Below, one piece after another: positions 1 to 5,218 of a stretch of DNA of 7,537 bases (positions within the stretch are counted from its first letter, which is position 1; each line of letters begins with the position of its first letter). The notes beneath the pieces were generated by a model. That model searched no databases. It was not told the origin of the DNA and saw nothing but the letters and a program-made list of their open reading frames with translations. The position numbers and the translations under genes were made by a program. Origin of the DNA: an uncultured Marinicella sp. (GTDB taxonomy: Bacteria; Pseudomonadota; Gammaproteobacteria; Xanthomonadales; Marinicellaceae); contig CALLLZ010000151.1 of NCBI GenBank assembly GCA_938008005.1, forward strand, positions 1 to 7,537. The letters are read 5' to 3'.

Positions 1-178
1 CATCATGATGTTTAAGGGCAGCAAGAATCAATTCGTTTTTTGAACGAAAGTGATGGTACATGGTTTTTTTGGTAACCCCAGCTTCTTGAGAGATCCAATC
101 AATCCCGACACCGTGGTAGCCATGAGCCGAAAATAGGTCTATGGCTGTCTCGACCAATTGTTGTCTTTTTTTAGACAT
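1..178 (-). CDS. TetR/AcrR-family transcriptional repressor, N-terminal part (gene runs off the left edge)
   Basis: Reading leftward from an ATG at 178-176, 59 codons are open to the edge. They spell a typical TetR DNA-binding domain: a first helix with LVETAIDLFSAHGY, then IDWISQEAGV, then the recognition-helix block TKKTMYHHFRSKNELI. The ligand-binding C-terminal domain lies outside the window, so the inducer cannot be guessed. The gene is divergent from the AhpD-like gene, and three operator-like sites lie between them, one just upstream of this start. Family knowledge makes a repressor of its neighbour and of itself the natural reading; this is inference. No clear Shine-Dalgarno precedes the ATG, but the HTH starts at the expected distance from it, so the start is fairly secure. 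Confidence 0.93.
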   Translation of the reverse strand, partial: MSKKRQQLVETAIDLFSAHGYHGVGIDWISQEAGVTKKTMYHHFRSKNELILAALKHHD

Positions 179-184
179 ATGTAT

Positions 185-202
185 GTATACCGATATGTTT
201 AT
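185..202 (-). promoter_or_regulatory. Operator-like site O1, proximal to the TetR gene
   Basis: The core TATACCGATATGT (186-198) is the reverse complement of the core found twice in front of the AhpD-like gene, with one mismatch. It lies between the proposed TetR promoter and the TetR start codon, a position that would allow autorepression. Over 18 positions it matches the best palindrome (O3) at 14. Seen directly; binding is inferred. Confidence 0.65.
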
Positions 203-211
203 ATGGTTCAC

Positions 212-240
212 ATCATACATTATTTAATTAATAATGGCAA
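212..240 (-). promoter_or_regulatory. Sigma70-type promoter of the TetR gene
   Basis: On the minus strand TTGCCA (240-235) and TATGAT (217-212) are separated by exactly 17 bases; each box differs from consensus at one position. Transcription would start near 205, so the O1 operator would fall in the first bases of the transcript. Confidence 0.6.
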
Positions 241-278
241 TTTTAAGCATTTTAAAGCGATTTATTGATATTTTTATG

Positions 279-307
279 TTGACAAAAGAAACAGATCGGT
301 ATACCAT
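279..307 (+). promoter_or_regulatory. Sigma70-type promoter of the AhpD-like gene
   Basis: A perfect TTGACA -35 box (279-284) is followed after 17 bases by TACCAT (302-307), a four-of-six -10 box. The O2 operator lies across the spacer and -10, and O3 sits just downstream of the expected start near 314. A bound repressor would block this promoter. Confidence 0.6.
287..304 (+). promoter_or_regulatory. Operator-like site O2, overlapping the -10 region
   Basis: The 13-base core ACAGATCGGTATA (291-303) is identical to the core of O3. The right half-site is complete and the left half is degenerate. Its centre is 31 bases from the centre of O3, close to three helical turns, so both would face the same side of the DNA. 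Confidence 0.7.
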
Positions 308-317
308 GCAATCAACA

Positions 318-335
318 CTATACAGATCGGTATAG
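318..335 (+). promoter_or_regulatory. Operator-like site O3, near-perfect 18-base palindrome
   Basis: CTATACAGATCGGTATAG has perfect outer arms (CTATAC/GTATAG) around a GATC centre, with a single non-symmetric pair (A324/G329). This is the form expected for a dimeric TetR protein, and resembles the broader class of TetR operators built on ACCGATC-type halves. It lies between the promoter and the AhpD-like start codon. Confidence 0.75.
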
Positions 336-362
336 TTTTTATAACTAAACAGGAGATACTTT

Positions 363-902
363 ATGCAAAACATAGATCGAGTTGATATCAACAATGCAGG
401 CCCTGCTCAGCCGTTAATAGACGCGGTTAAGAAACAAATGGGAACAGTTCCACATATATTTGCCACCATGGGAAATTCACCAGCTGTACTTGAAGGCTAT
501 TTGGCATTCAGTGGTGCTTTGGCTTCAGGTGAATTAAGTGCTGCATTAAAAGAACAAATTGCACTGACGGTTGCTGGTCAAAATCAATGTGACTACTGTG
601 CATCAGCACATTCATTCTTGGCACAACATGCTGGAGTGAGTGAGTCTGAAATACAAAATAACCTGTCAGCCAAATCATCAGATGAAAAAACATCAGTAAT
701 CCTTGGCTTCGTCCAAGAAGTCGTATCTAAGCAGGGTGTGATTGATCCTTTATCTGTTCAGTCACTTAGGGACGCAGGCGTGACTGATTCTGAACTGGTA
801 GAAATCATTGCCCATGTTGGAGTGAATATTTTTACCAATTACTTTAACCATATAGCGGGCACGGAAATCGATTTTCCGGTGGTTAATACCAAAGCTGCTT
901 AA
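363..902 (+). CDS. AhpD-like / carboxymuconolactone decarboxylase-family peroxidase-related protein
   Basis: 179 aa, soluble, no signal peptide, so cytoplasmic. The AhpD signature is present: E64, then C76-D-Y-C79 and H83. The 12-residue spacing from Glu to the first Cys and the CxxC-x3-H layout match the proton-relay and redox-active centre of AhpD (E118, C130, C133, H137); the histidine that AhpD has between the cysteines is replaced by Y78. A reversible CxxC disulphide that reduces peroxides or other electrophiles is the likely chemistry; the substrate is unknown. The start is well set by AGGAG at 351-355, seven bases upstream. The divergent TetR gene and shared operators suggest induction by a small molecule that this protein may detoxify (inference). 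The YHS gene follows 46 bases downstream with no terminator between, so they are probably co-transcribed. Confidence 0.9.
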   Translation: MQNIDRVDINNAGPAQPLIDAVKKQMGTVPHIFATMGNSPAVLEGYLAFSGALASGELSAALKEQIALTVAGQNQCDYCASAHSFLAQHAGVSESEIQNNLSAKSSDEKTSVILGFVQEVVSKQGVIDPLSVQSLRDAGVTDSELVEIIAHVGVNIFTNYFNHIAGTEIDFPVVNTKAA

Positions 903-948
903 TAGATTTTTTAAACCTTTACTTTTTAACAACAATACGAGAAGAATT

Positions 949-1404
949 ATGAACAAAATAAAAGCCATCCAAATGATCAGCACATTCTTAGTACTTTTAA
1001 GTTTTAATGCATCAGCAGACTATATCAGTAACAGCACAGTTGGTGCAGGTGGATATGACTTAGTTTCATATCAAACGGGTAAGAAGCCATTACCAGGTAA
1101 TGGTAACTATGTCGCAACCATTGATCAAGTTAACTATATTTTTGCGAACCAAGAGAACTTAGAAGTTTTCAACAAAAACCCTAAGAAGTATATGCCTCAA
1201 TATGGTGGATTTTGTGCTTTTGGAGCATCTGTAGGTAAGAAGTTTATTGGTGATCCAAATGTATGGGAAGTGGTTGATGGAAAATTGTATTTTAATCTAG
1301 ATAACGGTATCAAAGCCATGTGGGTAAAAGACATTCCAGGAAACATAGTAAAAGCGGATAAAAACTGGAAAGAAATCAAGCATAAAGGGGCTTCATCTTT
1401 ATAA
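949..1404 (+). CDS. Exported YHS-domain protein
   Basis: 151 aa. Residues 1-23 form a signal peptide (basic NKIK start, hydrophobic stretch, AlaSerAla just before Asp24), so the mature protein is periplasmic. The YHS-type domain covers about residues 34-125: GGYDLVSY, then an F..PxxY segment and YGGFCAFG (85-92), with one cysteine, C89. YHS domains occur in copper ATPases and oxygenases and are thought to bind metal, but stand-alone exported versions have no settled role. The domain is almost the whole mature protein. A weak GAGAAG Shine-Dalgarno (939-944) precedes the ATG. It lies 46 bases after the AhpD-like gene and is closed by a hairpin at 1416-1454, suggesting a two-gene unit under the TetR operators. 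Metal or redox-stress work in the envelope is inference. Confidence 0.85.
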   Translation: MNKIKAIQMISTFLVLLSFNASADYISNSTVGAGGYDLVSYQTGKKPLPGNGNYVATIDQVNYIFANQENLEVFNKNPKKYMPQYGGFCAFGASVGKKFIGDPNVWEVVDGKLYFNLDNGIKAMWVKDIPGNIVKADKNWKEIKHKGASSL

Positions 1405-1415
1405 GTAGTCATCTA

Positions 1416-1454
1416 AAAAGTGGCGAAGTCATATTTAATATTTCTTCGCCTTTT
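1416..1454 (+). terminator. Intrinsic terminator after the YHS gene
   Basis: GGCGAAG (1422-1428) pairs perfectly with CTTCGCC (1444-1450). The 15-base loop is AT-rich and can add a few inner pairs. TTTT follows at once and AAAAA lies just before. It sits 17 bases after the YHS stop codon. The terminal U tract is short, so termination may be partial. Confidence 0.65.
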
Positions 1455-1527
1455 CATCACAATTTACCTTTAACTAATATCTGAGTTAAGAAAAGCTCAT
1501 ATATCAATCAGAACGAAGGAGAATCAC

Positions 1528-2196
1528 ATGTCAATAACTGATAAAAAAATATCCATATGGTCGGCTTTAACAGCTCGTTTAAACTCCGGTGGTGAGTGGA
1601 TACCACCACTATTTTTAAGACTTATTCTTTTTTGGGAGTTTTGGGAATCGGGGATAGCTAAATATGAGGGTTCAAATTGGTTTGCGGGCATCCATGATGA
1701 CTTCCCTTTTCCGTTTAACATCCTTCCCGTAGATTTCTCATGGTTTCTTGCCACTTGGGGTGAATTGGTATTTGCTGTTTTGTTATTGTTGGGTGTAATG
1801 ACTCGTTTTTCAGCCATTGCATTACTGGTTGTAACGGCTGTAGCTACAGCAGCTGTTCATTGGCCAACTGAATGGAACTCATTGTCTGAATTGTGGAGTG
1901 GTTATGCCATATCTAACAAGGGTGCTGGAAACTTTAAATTACCTTTGCTTTATATCTTGATGTTGTTTCCACTGGTCTTTTCAGGAGCGGGTAAGTTGAG
2001 TATGGATCACCTGTTATCTGCTCGATTAACAAACGACAAGTCTGAGAAGGTTATTTCTGACTTAATGTCGAAAGGTTTGGTGTTGATAATCATTGGTATT
2101 CCACTGTTCTTTCTTATGCCTGTACTGGGTACTTTGATACTTTTTGGTGGTGTTGGACTTATCATCTTAAATGGCATAGTTAAGAAAAAACAATAA
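1528..2196 (+). CDS. HvfX-family DoxX-like integral membrane protein with C-terminal extension
   Basis: 222 aa. Membrane segments lie at about 26-44, 71-90, 92-110 and 137-152. Family hallmarks are FWEFWESGIAKYEGSNWF (35-52), FPFPFNILP (59-67), ATWGEL (75-80), AAVHWPTEW (108-116) and GNFKLPLLY (134-142). These match the DoxX subgroup named HvfX, associated with maturation of copper-binding peptides in hvfABCX-type operons. No HvfA-like cysteine-repeat precursor and no HvfB or HvfC homologue is in the window, so this copy is an orphan and its role here is unproven. After the conserved core an extension (about 165-222) adds two more hydrophobic segments (183-200, 202-216), which I believe is longer than usual for the family. 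AAGGAGA (1516-1522) sets the start. The upstream terminator suggests a separate transcript. Confidence 0.85.
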   Translation: MSITDKKISIWSALTARLNSGGEWIPPLFLRLILFWEFWESGIAKYEGSNWFAGIHDDFPFPFNILPVDFSWFLATWGELVFAVLLLLGVMTRFSAIALLVVTAVATAAVHWPTEWNSLSELWSGYAISNKGAGNFKLPLLYILMLFPLVFSGAGKLSMDHLLSARLTNDKSEKVISDLMSKGLVLIIIGIPLFFLMPVLGTLILFGGVGLIILNGIVKKKQ

Positions 2197-2211
2197 GGCA
2201 TGTCAGGTAGT

Positions 2212-2310
2212 ATGAAAAACATAAAATTACAACTGGTGGTTTCTGTGAATTTTATCTGTGGAGCCAGTGATTCAGAGAGCTGGTATAAACGCAGCAACCA
2301 ATTACCTTGA
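2212..2310 (+). CDS. Possible 32-codon small ORF of unknown function
   Basis: An ATG at 2212, with a weak AGG six bases before it, opens 32 codons starting MKNIKLQLVVSVNFICGAS and ending at TGA 2308. The lysine-led hydrophobic start resembles a short signal peptide. It could be the truncated front of a lost exported protein, or chance. It begins 15 bases after the HvfX-like stop. I recognise no family. Confidence 0.2.
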   Translation: MKNIKLQLVVSVNFICGASDSESWYKRSNQLP

Positions 2311-2391
2311 TTTTGTTTCTAACTATGGACTTTAAATCTACTTTATAACACATATAACCCAACATATAATTACCCCAATAAAAGCAATAAT

Positions 2392-2901
2392 ATGAAAAAA
2401 ATAATTATTTTAATGGTGATGTTCACCTACACCCACACCTCCACCTCCAAGGAGGTAGAGCAAACAAACGAGACCAGTACGTATTTGAATTTGGAGTATG
2501 GCAAGATTGGTTGGTTTGATCAAGAAGAAAAAAACAGCCTTTATGGACTAGAATTTCAGAACAAAGACACTTTCAAGTGGAATTTGGATGCTATATATGG
2601 TCTTTCTACCAGTCAGGAAAATAACAAATACTTTTACTTTGGAATCAATAAGGACTGGCACTTTAAAAGACCTATTGTATTAAGTTCAAGTTTAAGTGTT
2701 GGATTATTTGACAACAACCAATTGATTGACCTTGGACATACCGTTGAATTCAGAACCAAGTTTACAATTGCTTATCGCTTTAAAAACGACCATCGACTTG
2801 GATTATCAATTGCACATTTATCAAACAGCCGGCTGTCCAACGAAAACCCGGGTACAGAAATACTCAGTATGAATTATATCGTTCCATTAAAATCCAAATA
2901 A
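2392..2901 (+). CDS. PagL-like lipid A 3-O-deacylase / acyloxyacyl hydrolase family outer-membrane protein
   Basis: 169 aa. A short hydrophobic leader (KKIIILMVMFTYTH) is followed by a beta-strand-rich body of alternating polar and apolar residues, as in an eight-stranded outer-membrane barrel. The PagL catalytic set is visible near the C-terminus: H142, S144 and E156 within AHLSNSRLSNENPGTE. The H-x-S and H+14 Glu spacing equals that of Pseudomonas PagL (H126, S128, E140), and the NPG just before Glu is also typical. PagL removes the 3-linked acyl chain from lipid A in the outer membrane. The signal cleavage site is not obvious (Thr/Ser-rich, no clear AxA). No Shine-Dalgarno precedes the ATG. 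It stands alone on the plus strand, convergent with the glycosylase gene. Confidence 0.82.
   Translation: MKKIIILMVMFTYTHTSTSKEVEQTNETSTYLNLEYGKIGWFDQEEKNSLYGLEFQNKDTFKWNLDAIYGLSTSQENNKYFYFGINKDWHFKRPIVLSSSLSVGLFDNNQLIDLGHTVEFRTKFTIAYRFKNDHRLGLSIAHLSNSRLSNENPGTEILSMNYIVPLKSK
2443..2456. repeat. Short inverted repeat with Shine-Dalgarno and anti-Shine-Dalgarno arms inside the PagL-like gene
   Basis: ACCTCC and GGAGGT flank AA. The right arm with the AA gives AAGGAGGT, a full-length Shine-Dalgarno match; the left arm mimics the 16S rRNA anti-Shine-Dalgarno core. It lies at codons 18-22, after a run rich in ACC/CAC/TCC codons. No start codon follows at useful distance, so it is not an internal start site as such. 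Confidence 0.5.
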
Positions 2902-2987
2902 AGAGTATTTAATCAGAGGTTTCAAAAGTATAGGTTTTGGTTAAATAGACAGTCATGGTGGTTCAATTAAGGGGGATAGTACCAGTG

Positions 2988-3581
2988 CTACTGTAATAGC
3001 TGCCTGATGTTTTTTTTAAGTTTGGGTACAACATCTTTCTCAAACCAACGGTTTTTCTTTAACCAAATATTATTACGAGGGCTGGGATGGGGTAAGGGAA
3101 GGTTTTGTGGCCAATACTCCTGCCATGCCCTCACTGTTTCTGTTAAATTTTTTTTCTTTTGGCCCTTTAGGTGCCAATTTAAAGCGTACTGTCCAATAAC
3201 CAAAGTTAATTCGATTTTCGGCAATAGCCGGATAAAAGTGGAGCGCCATTGTTCAGCACACTCTTTTCGTGGCGGCATGTCTCCTGATTTACCTGTTCCA
3301 GGAAAACAAAAACCCATTGGTAAAATGGCAATTTTTTGTGCATCATAAAAGGTGTTTTTATCAATACCCATCCATTCTCTTAAACGATTTCCACTGGGGT
3401 CATTGAAGGGAACCCCTGTTTCATGGACTTTACTTCCAGGAGCTTGTCCTGCGATTAATATTTTTGCTTCAGGGTGTACTTGAAAAACAGGACGTGGACC
3501 CAGTGGTAAATACTTGGTGCATAACTCACATGCTTGTGCTTTTTTAACTGTTTGTTGGTATTCATTTAATAAAGCTTTCAT
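2988..3581 (-). CDS. Uracil-DNA glycosylase-family protein with likely Fe-S cysteines
   Basis: 197 aa, cytoplasmic. Motif A is GQAPG (45-49) followed by GVPFNDPSGNRLREWMG (56-72); motif B is LPHPSPRN (163-170). These correspond to the two active-site loops of the uracil-DNA glycosylase superfamily, nearest to families IV and V (GEAPG/HPAA and GLAPG/HPSP). Cysteines at 18, 21, 92 and 108 follow the C-x2-C ... C-x15-C layout of the [4Fe-4S] cluster in those families. Gln46 replaces the acidic residue of family IV motif A, so activity may be altered. The length suits the family. The likely role is excision of uracil or another damaged base; many members of this branch are untested. It converges with the PagL-like gene and diverges from the VOC gene across about 240 bases. 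No strong Shine-Dalgarno is seen. Confidence 0.85.
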   Translation of the reverse strand: MKALLNEYQQTVKKAQACELCTKYLPLGPRPVFQVHPEAKILIAGQAPGSKVHETGVPFNDPSGNRLREWMGIDKNTFYDAQKIAILPMGFCFPGTGKSGDMPPRKECAEQWRSTFIRLLPKIELTLVIGQYALNWHLKGQKKKNLTETVRAWQEYWPQNLPLPHPSPRNNIWLKKNRWFEKDVVPKLKKNIRQLLQ

Positions 3582-3824
3582 ACAACTAGATGTTATGAGG
3601 TTTTGGAGCTAAAACCAGTTTTAAATAATAGATTCTAACTCAGAGGTCATATCATTGCTCTTTAAATTACGTTGGTACTTGTTTTGACTTATATCCTTAG
3701 TTCGGTAATTGTTTCAAAGTCTTCTGATGATGCCCGCCAGTTTTACTCGACATGACTGTTTAATTTTGAACCGGTCGGCAGTGTTAAGATGTATGGGTTA
3801 ATCAGAAATAAAAAGGTGTTATAC

Positions 3825-4169
3825 ATGAAAATACATTATTTGGAAATAGTAAGCGATGATGTAGATACCACATGTGTGATTTATCAAAACATTTATGGGG
3901 TGTCATTCAGCGACCCTGATCCCATGTTAGGTAATGCCCGTACCGCAGCAATGAAAAATGGCGGCATGATTGGGGTTAGGCTACCGATGAGTGATACGGA
4001 GCAATCAGTTGTCCGCCCCTATTGCTTGGTAGATGACATTGAACATGAACTTCAAAAAGCGCTAGATGCAGGTGCTGAAGCGGCTCATCCGCCGTTAGAA
4101 ATTCCGGGGTTAGGCATGTTTGCTATTTATATTTTGAGTGGTAATCAGTTGGGTCTATGGCAAAAGTGA
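3825..4169 (+). CDS. VOC-superfamily (glyoxalase/bleomycin-resistance-like) protein
   Basis: 114 aa, cytoplasmic. The start MKIHYLEIVSDDVD and the end LSGNQLGLWQK are the characteristic first and last strands of a two-module VOC fold; the middle contains DDIEHELQKALDAGAEAAHPP (70-90), a typical helix plus loop before the last strands. H4 and the acidic residues E7 and E92 are possible metal-site positions, but the ligands are not certain. I chose the ATG at 3825 because AAAAGGTG (3811-3818) precedes it at proper spacing and VOC proteins begin at this strand. An in-frame ATG at 3789 would add 12 residues without a ribosome site. The substrate cannot be inferred. A 36-base gap to the next gene allows co-transcription. 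Confidence 0.82.
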   Translation: MKIHYLEIVSDDVDTTCVIYQNIYGVSFSDPDPMLGNARTAAMKNGGMIGVRLPMSDTEQSVVRPYCLVDDIEHELQKALDAGAEAAHPPLEIPGLGMFAIYILSGNQLGLWQK

Positions 4170-4205
4170 GAAATTCCTTTAGGGCTATTTTAAATAAAAT
4201 TAAAT

Positions 4206-5042
4206 ATGTCCAATAAACAAAAAAAGTTATTTATATTGTTGGTTTGGAGTGTTTTTAACGCTGAAGCCAATTTAAATTACAAGGTCAGTGATCTGCAAAC
4301 CGAGCAACTCAATGCTACTTTGTATGTGCCTGAAATATCAGAAAAAATGTCGGCCATAGTTGTGCTTGGGGGTTCTGGTGGTCGCCGTAATACCGTCTAT
4401 CCAGAATTATTAGCTGAACAAGGCTTTGTGGTGATGAGTCTGTCATATTTTAATGCGCCTGGTTTGTCAGATACACTGGATAATGTGCCTGTTGAAGTAG
4501 TTGGTAATGCTTTTGATTACTTGCAAAACCACCCACAAGTTGACCCCAAAAGGTTGGGCATTCTCGGTGTGTCAAGGGGGTCAGAGTTGGCATTTATCAG
4601 TGCATCTGTCGACCCCAGAGTGACTGCAGTGGTCGGTATAGTGCCCTCTTCGGTTGCATGGCATGGTCAAGCCGGTTCGAATGCTTGGACATTAAGCGGA
4701 AAGGCTGTTGAGTCTTTGACTTTCCAGCGCCAGTCGGAGATCAGTTTTTATCAACGTGCATCAGCTGCGTTAAATCAAGTTTCAGCGGATAAAGCACTGT
4801 TCTCCTTTGAAAATATCAACGGACCAATCTTGTTGATCTCAGCCAAGAATGATCATATATGGCCCTCCAAAATGATGGCTAATCAGATAGTCGCCTATCT
4901 CAAGAAACGTGATTTTAAATTTTCAGTCCAACATTTGTCAGTCGAAGACAATCACTTTATTGGTTCAGCATCCATCAATGGTTTTAAACAAAAGCTGGTC
5001 GTTCACTTTAAAAGCATGAAAACAAGTAGGGATTTGCCCTAA
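4206..5042 (+). CDS. Exported alpha/beta hydrolase, acyl-CoA thioesterase/BAAT C-terminal type
   Basis: 278 aa. A signal peptide (KKLFILLVWSVFNAEA, likely cut after Ala21) predicts a periplasmic protein. The alpha/beta hydrolase elements are clear: oxyanion-type loop GGSGG (55-59), nucleophile elbow GVSRGSE with S123, acid D216 in SAKNDHIWP, and H250 in EDNHF. The GVSRGSELAF and DHIWPS blocks are typical of the BAAT C-terminal domain. The N-terminal Ig-like domain of the eukaryotic BAAT and acyl-CoA thioesterase proteins is absent; only about 15-20 residues precede the hydrolase core. Since acyl-CoA is not expected in the periplasm, an ester or amide substrate is more likely (inference). No Shine-Dalgarno precedes the start; the signal peptide supports it. 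It follows the VOC gene by 36 bases. Confidence 0.85.
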   Translation: MSNKQKKLFILLVWSVFNAEANLNYKVSDLQTEQLNATLYVPEISEKMSAIVVLGGSGGRRNTVYPELLAEQGFVVMSLSYFNAPGLSDTLDNVPVEVVGNAFDYLQNHPQVDPKRLGILGVSRGSELAFISASVDPRVTAVVGIVPSSVAWHGQAGSNAWTLSGKAVESLTFQRQSEISFYQRASAALNQVSADKALFSFENINGPILLISAKNDHIWPSKMMANQIVAYLKKRDFKFSVQHLSVEDNHFIGSASINGFKQKLVVHFKSMKTSRDLP

Positions 5043-5092
5043 ATCGAAGATTAGTTTGAACGGGTGATGGCTATGAATAATGAGTAAAAGTC

Positions 5093-5121
5093 ATGACCAG
5101 TAATAAAAATAACTCTATAAT
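5093..5121 (+). promoter_or_regulatory. Sigma70-type promoter for the three-gene membrane operon
   Basis: A perfect TATAAT (5116-5121) is preceded, after exactly 17 bases, by ATGACC (5093-5098), which keeps the TGAC core of the -35 box. It lies 93 bases before the start of the first large gene of the operon and 50 bases after the hydrolase stop, giving a leader of about 87 bases. Confidence 0.6.
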
Positions 5122-5218
5122 AAATAGTCAGTTTAATGATTCAATAAAAAAAACAAGGTTAATCTTAGTCAGAGCGTTAATAATGCCGGTGAAACAGTCG
5201 CTTAATAAAATGAAATGA
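5093..5218 (+). CDS. Possible 41-codon small ORF overlapping the operon's first gene
   Basis: The ORF begins at ATG 5093 (MTSNKNNSIINSQ...) and ends in TGA 5216-5218, which overlaps the ATG of the next gene as ATGA. The product would be basic (RLILVRALIMPVKQSLNKMK near the end) with a short amphipathic or hydrophobic part. Against it: no good Shine-Dalgarno, and the proposed promoter lies inside it, so the full ORF would need read-through from upstream. From the internal promoter only an 11-codon version (from ATG 5183) could be made. If translated it could couple ribosomes to the following gene, which also lacks a Shine-Dalgarno. Confidence 0.25.
   Translation: MTSNKNNSIINSQFNDSIKKTRLILVRALIMPVKQSLNKMK

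Noticed and set aside
508..693. Minus-strand open frame of 61 codons inside the AhpD-like gene
   Set aside because: It lies wholly within a gene with clear catalytic motifs, and its translation has no domain-like pattern or ribosome site.
762..983. Minus-strand open frame of 73 codons with a hydrophobic start
   Set aside because: It covers the end of the AhpD-like gene and the start of the YHS gene; the hydrophobic stretch is the complement of the AT-rich gap and signal-peptide region.
1197..1412. Minus-strand open frame of 71 codons opposite the YHS gene
   Set aside because: Antisense shadow of a well-supported domain; no recognisable features.
1524..1817. Minus-strand open frame of 97 codons opposite the HvfX-like gene
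   Set aside because: Antisense of strongly conserved HvfX motifs; the composition looks random.
2007..2297. Minus-strand open frame of 96 codons over the HvfX-like C-terminus
   Set aside because: No ribosome site or domain pattern, and it spans the end of a real gene.
2212..2310. HvfA-like copper-binding precursor peptide next to the HvfX-like gene
   Set aside because: The small ORF has one cysteine and no repeated GKCG-type motif, so it is not a precursor of that kind.
3007..3348. Plus-strand open frame of 113 codons opposite the glycosylase-family gene
   Set aside because: The minus-strand frame carries GQAPG, HPSPRN and the four-cysteine layout; the plus-strand frame is Phe/Ser-rich with no pattern.
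3789..3824. Earlier ATG start for the VOC gene, adding 12 residues
   Set aside because: No ribosome site precedes it, whereas AAAAGGTG precedes the ATG at 3825, where the VOC fold begins.
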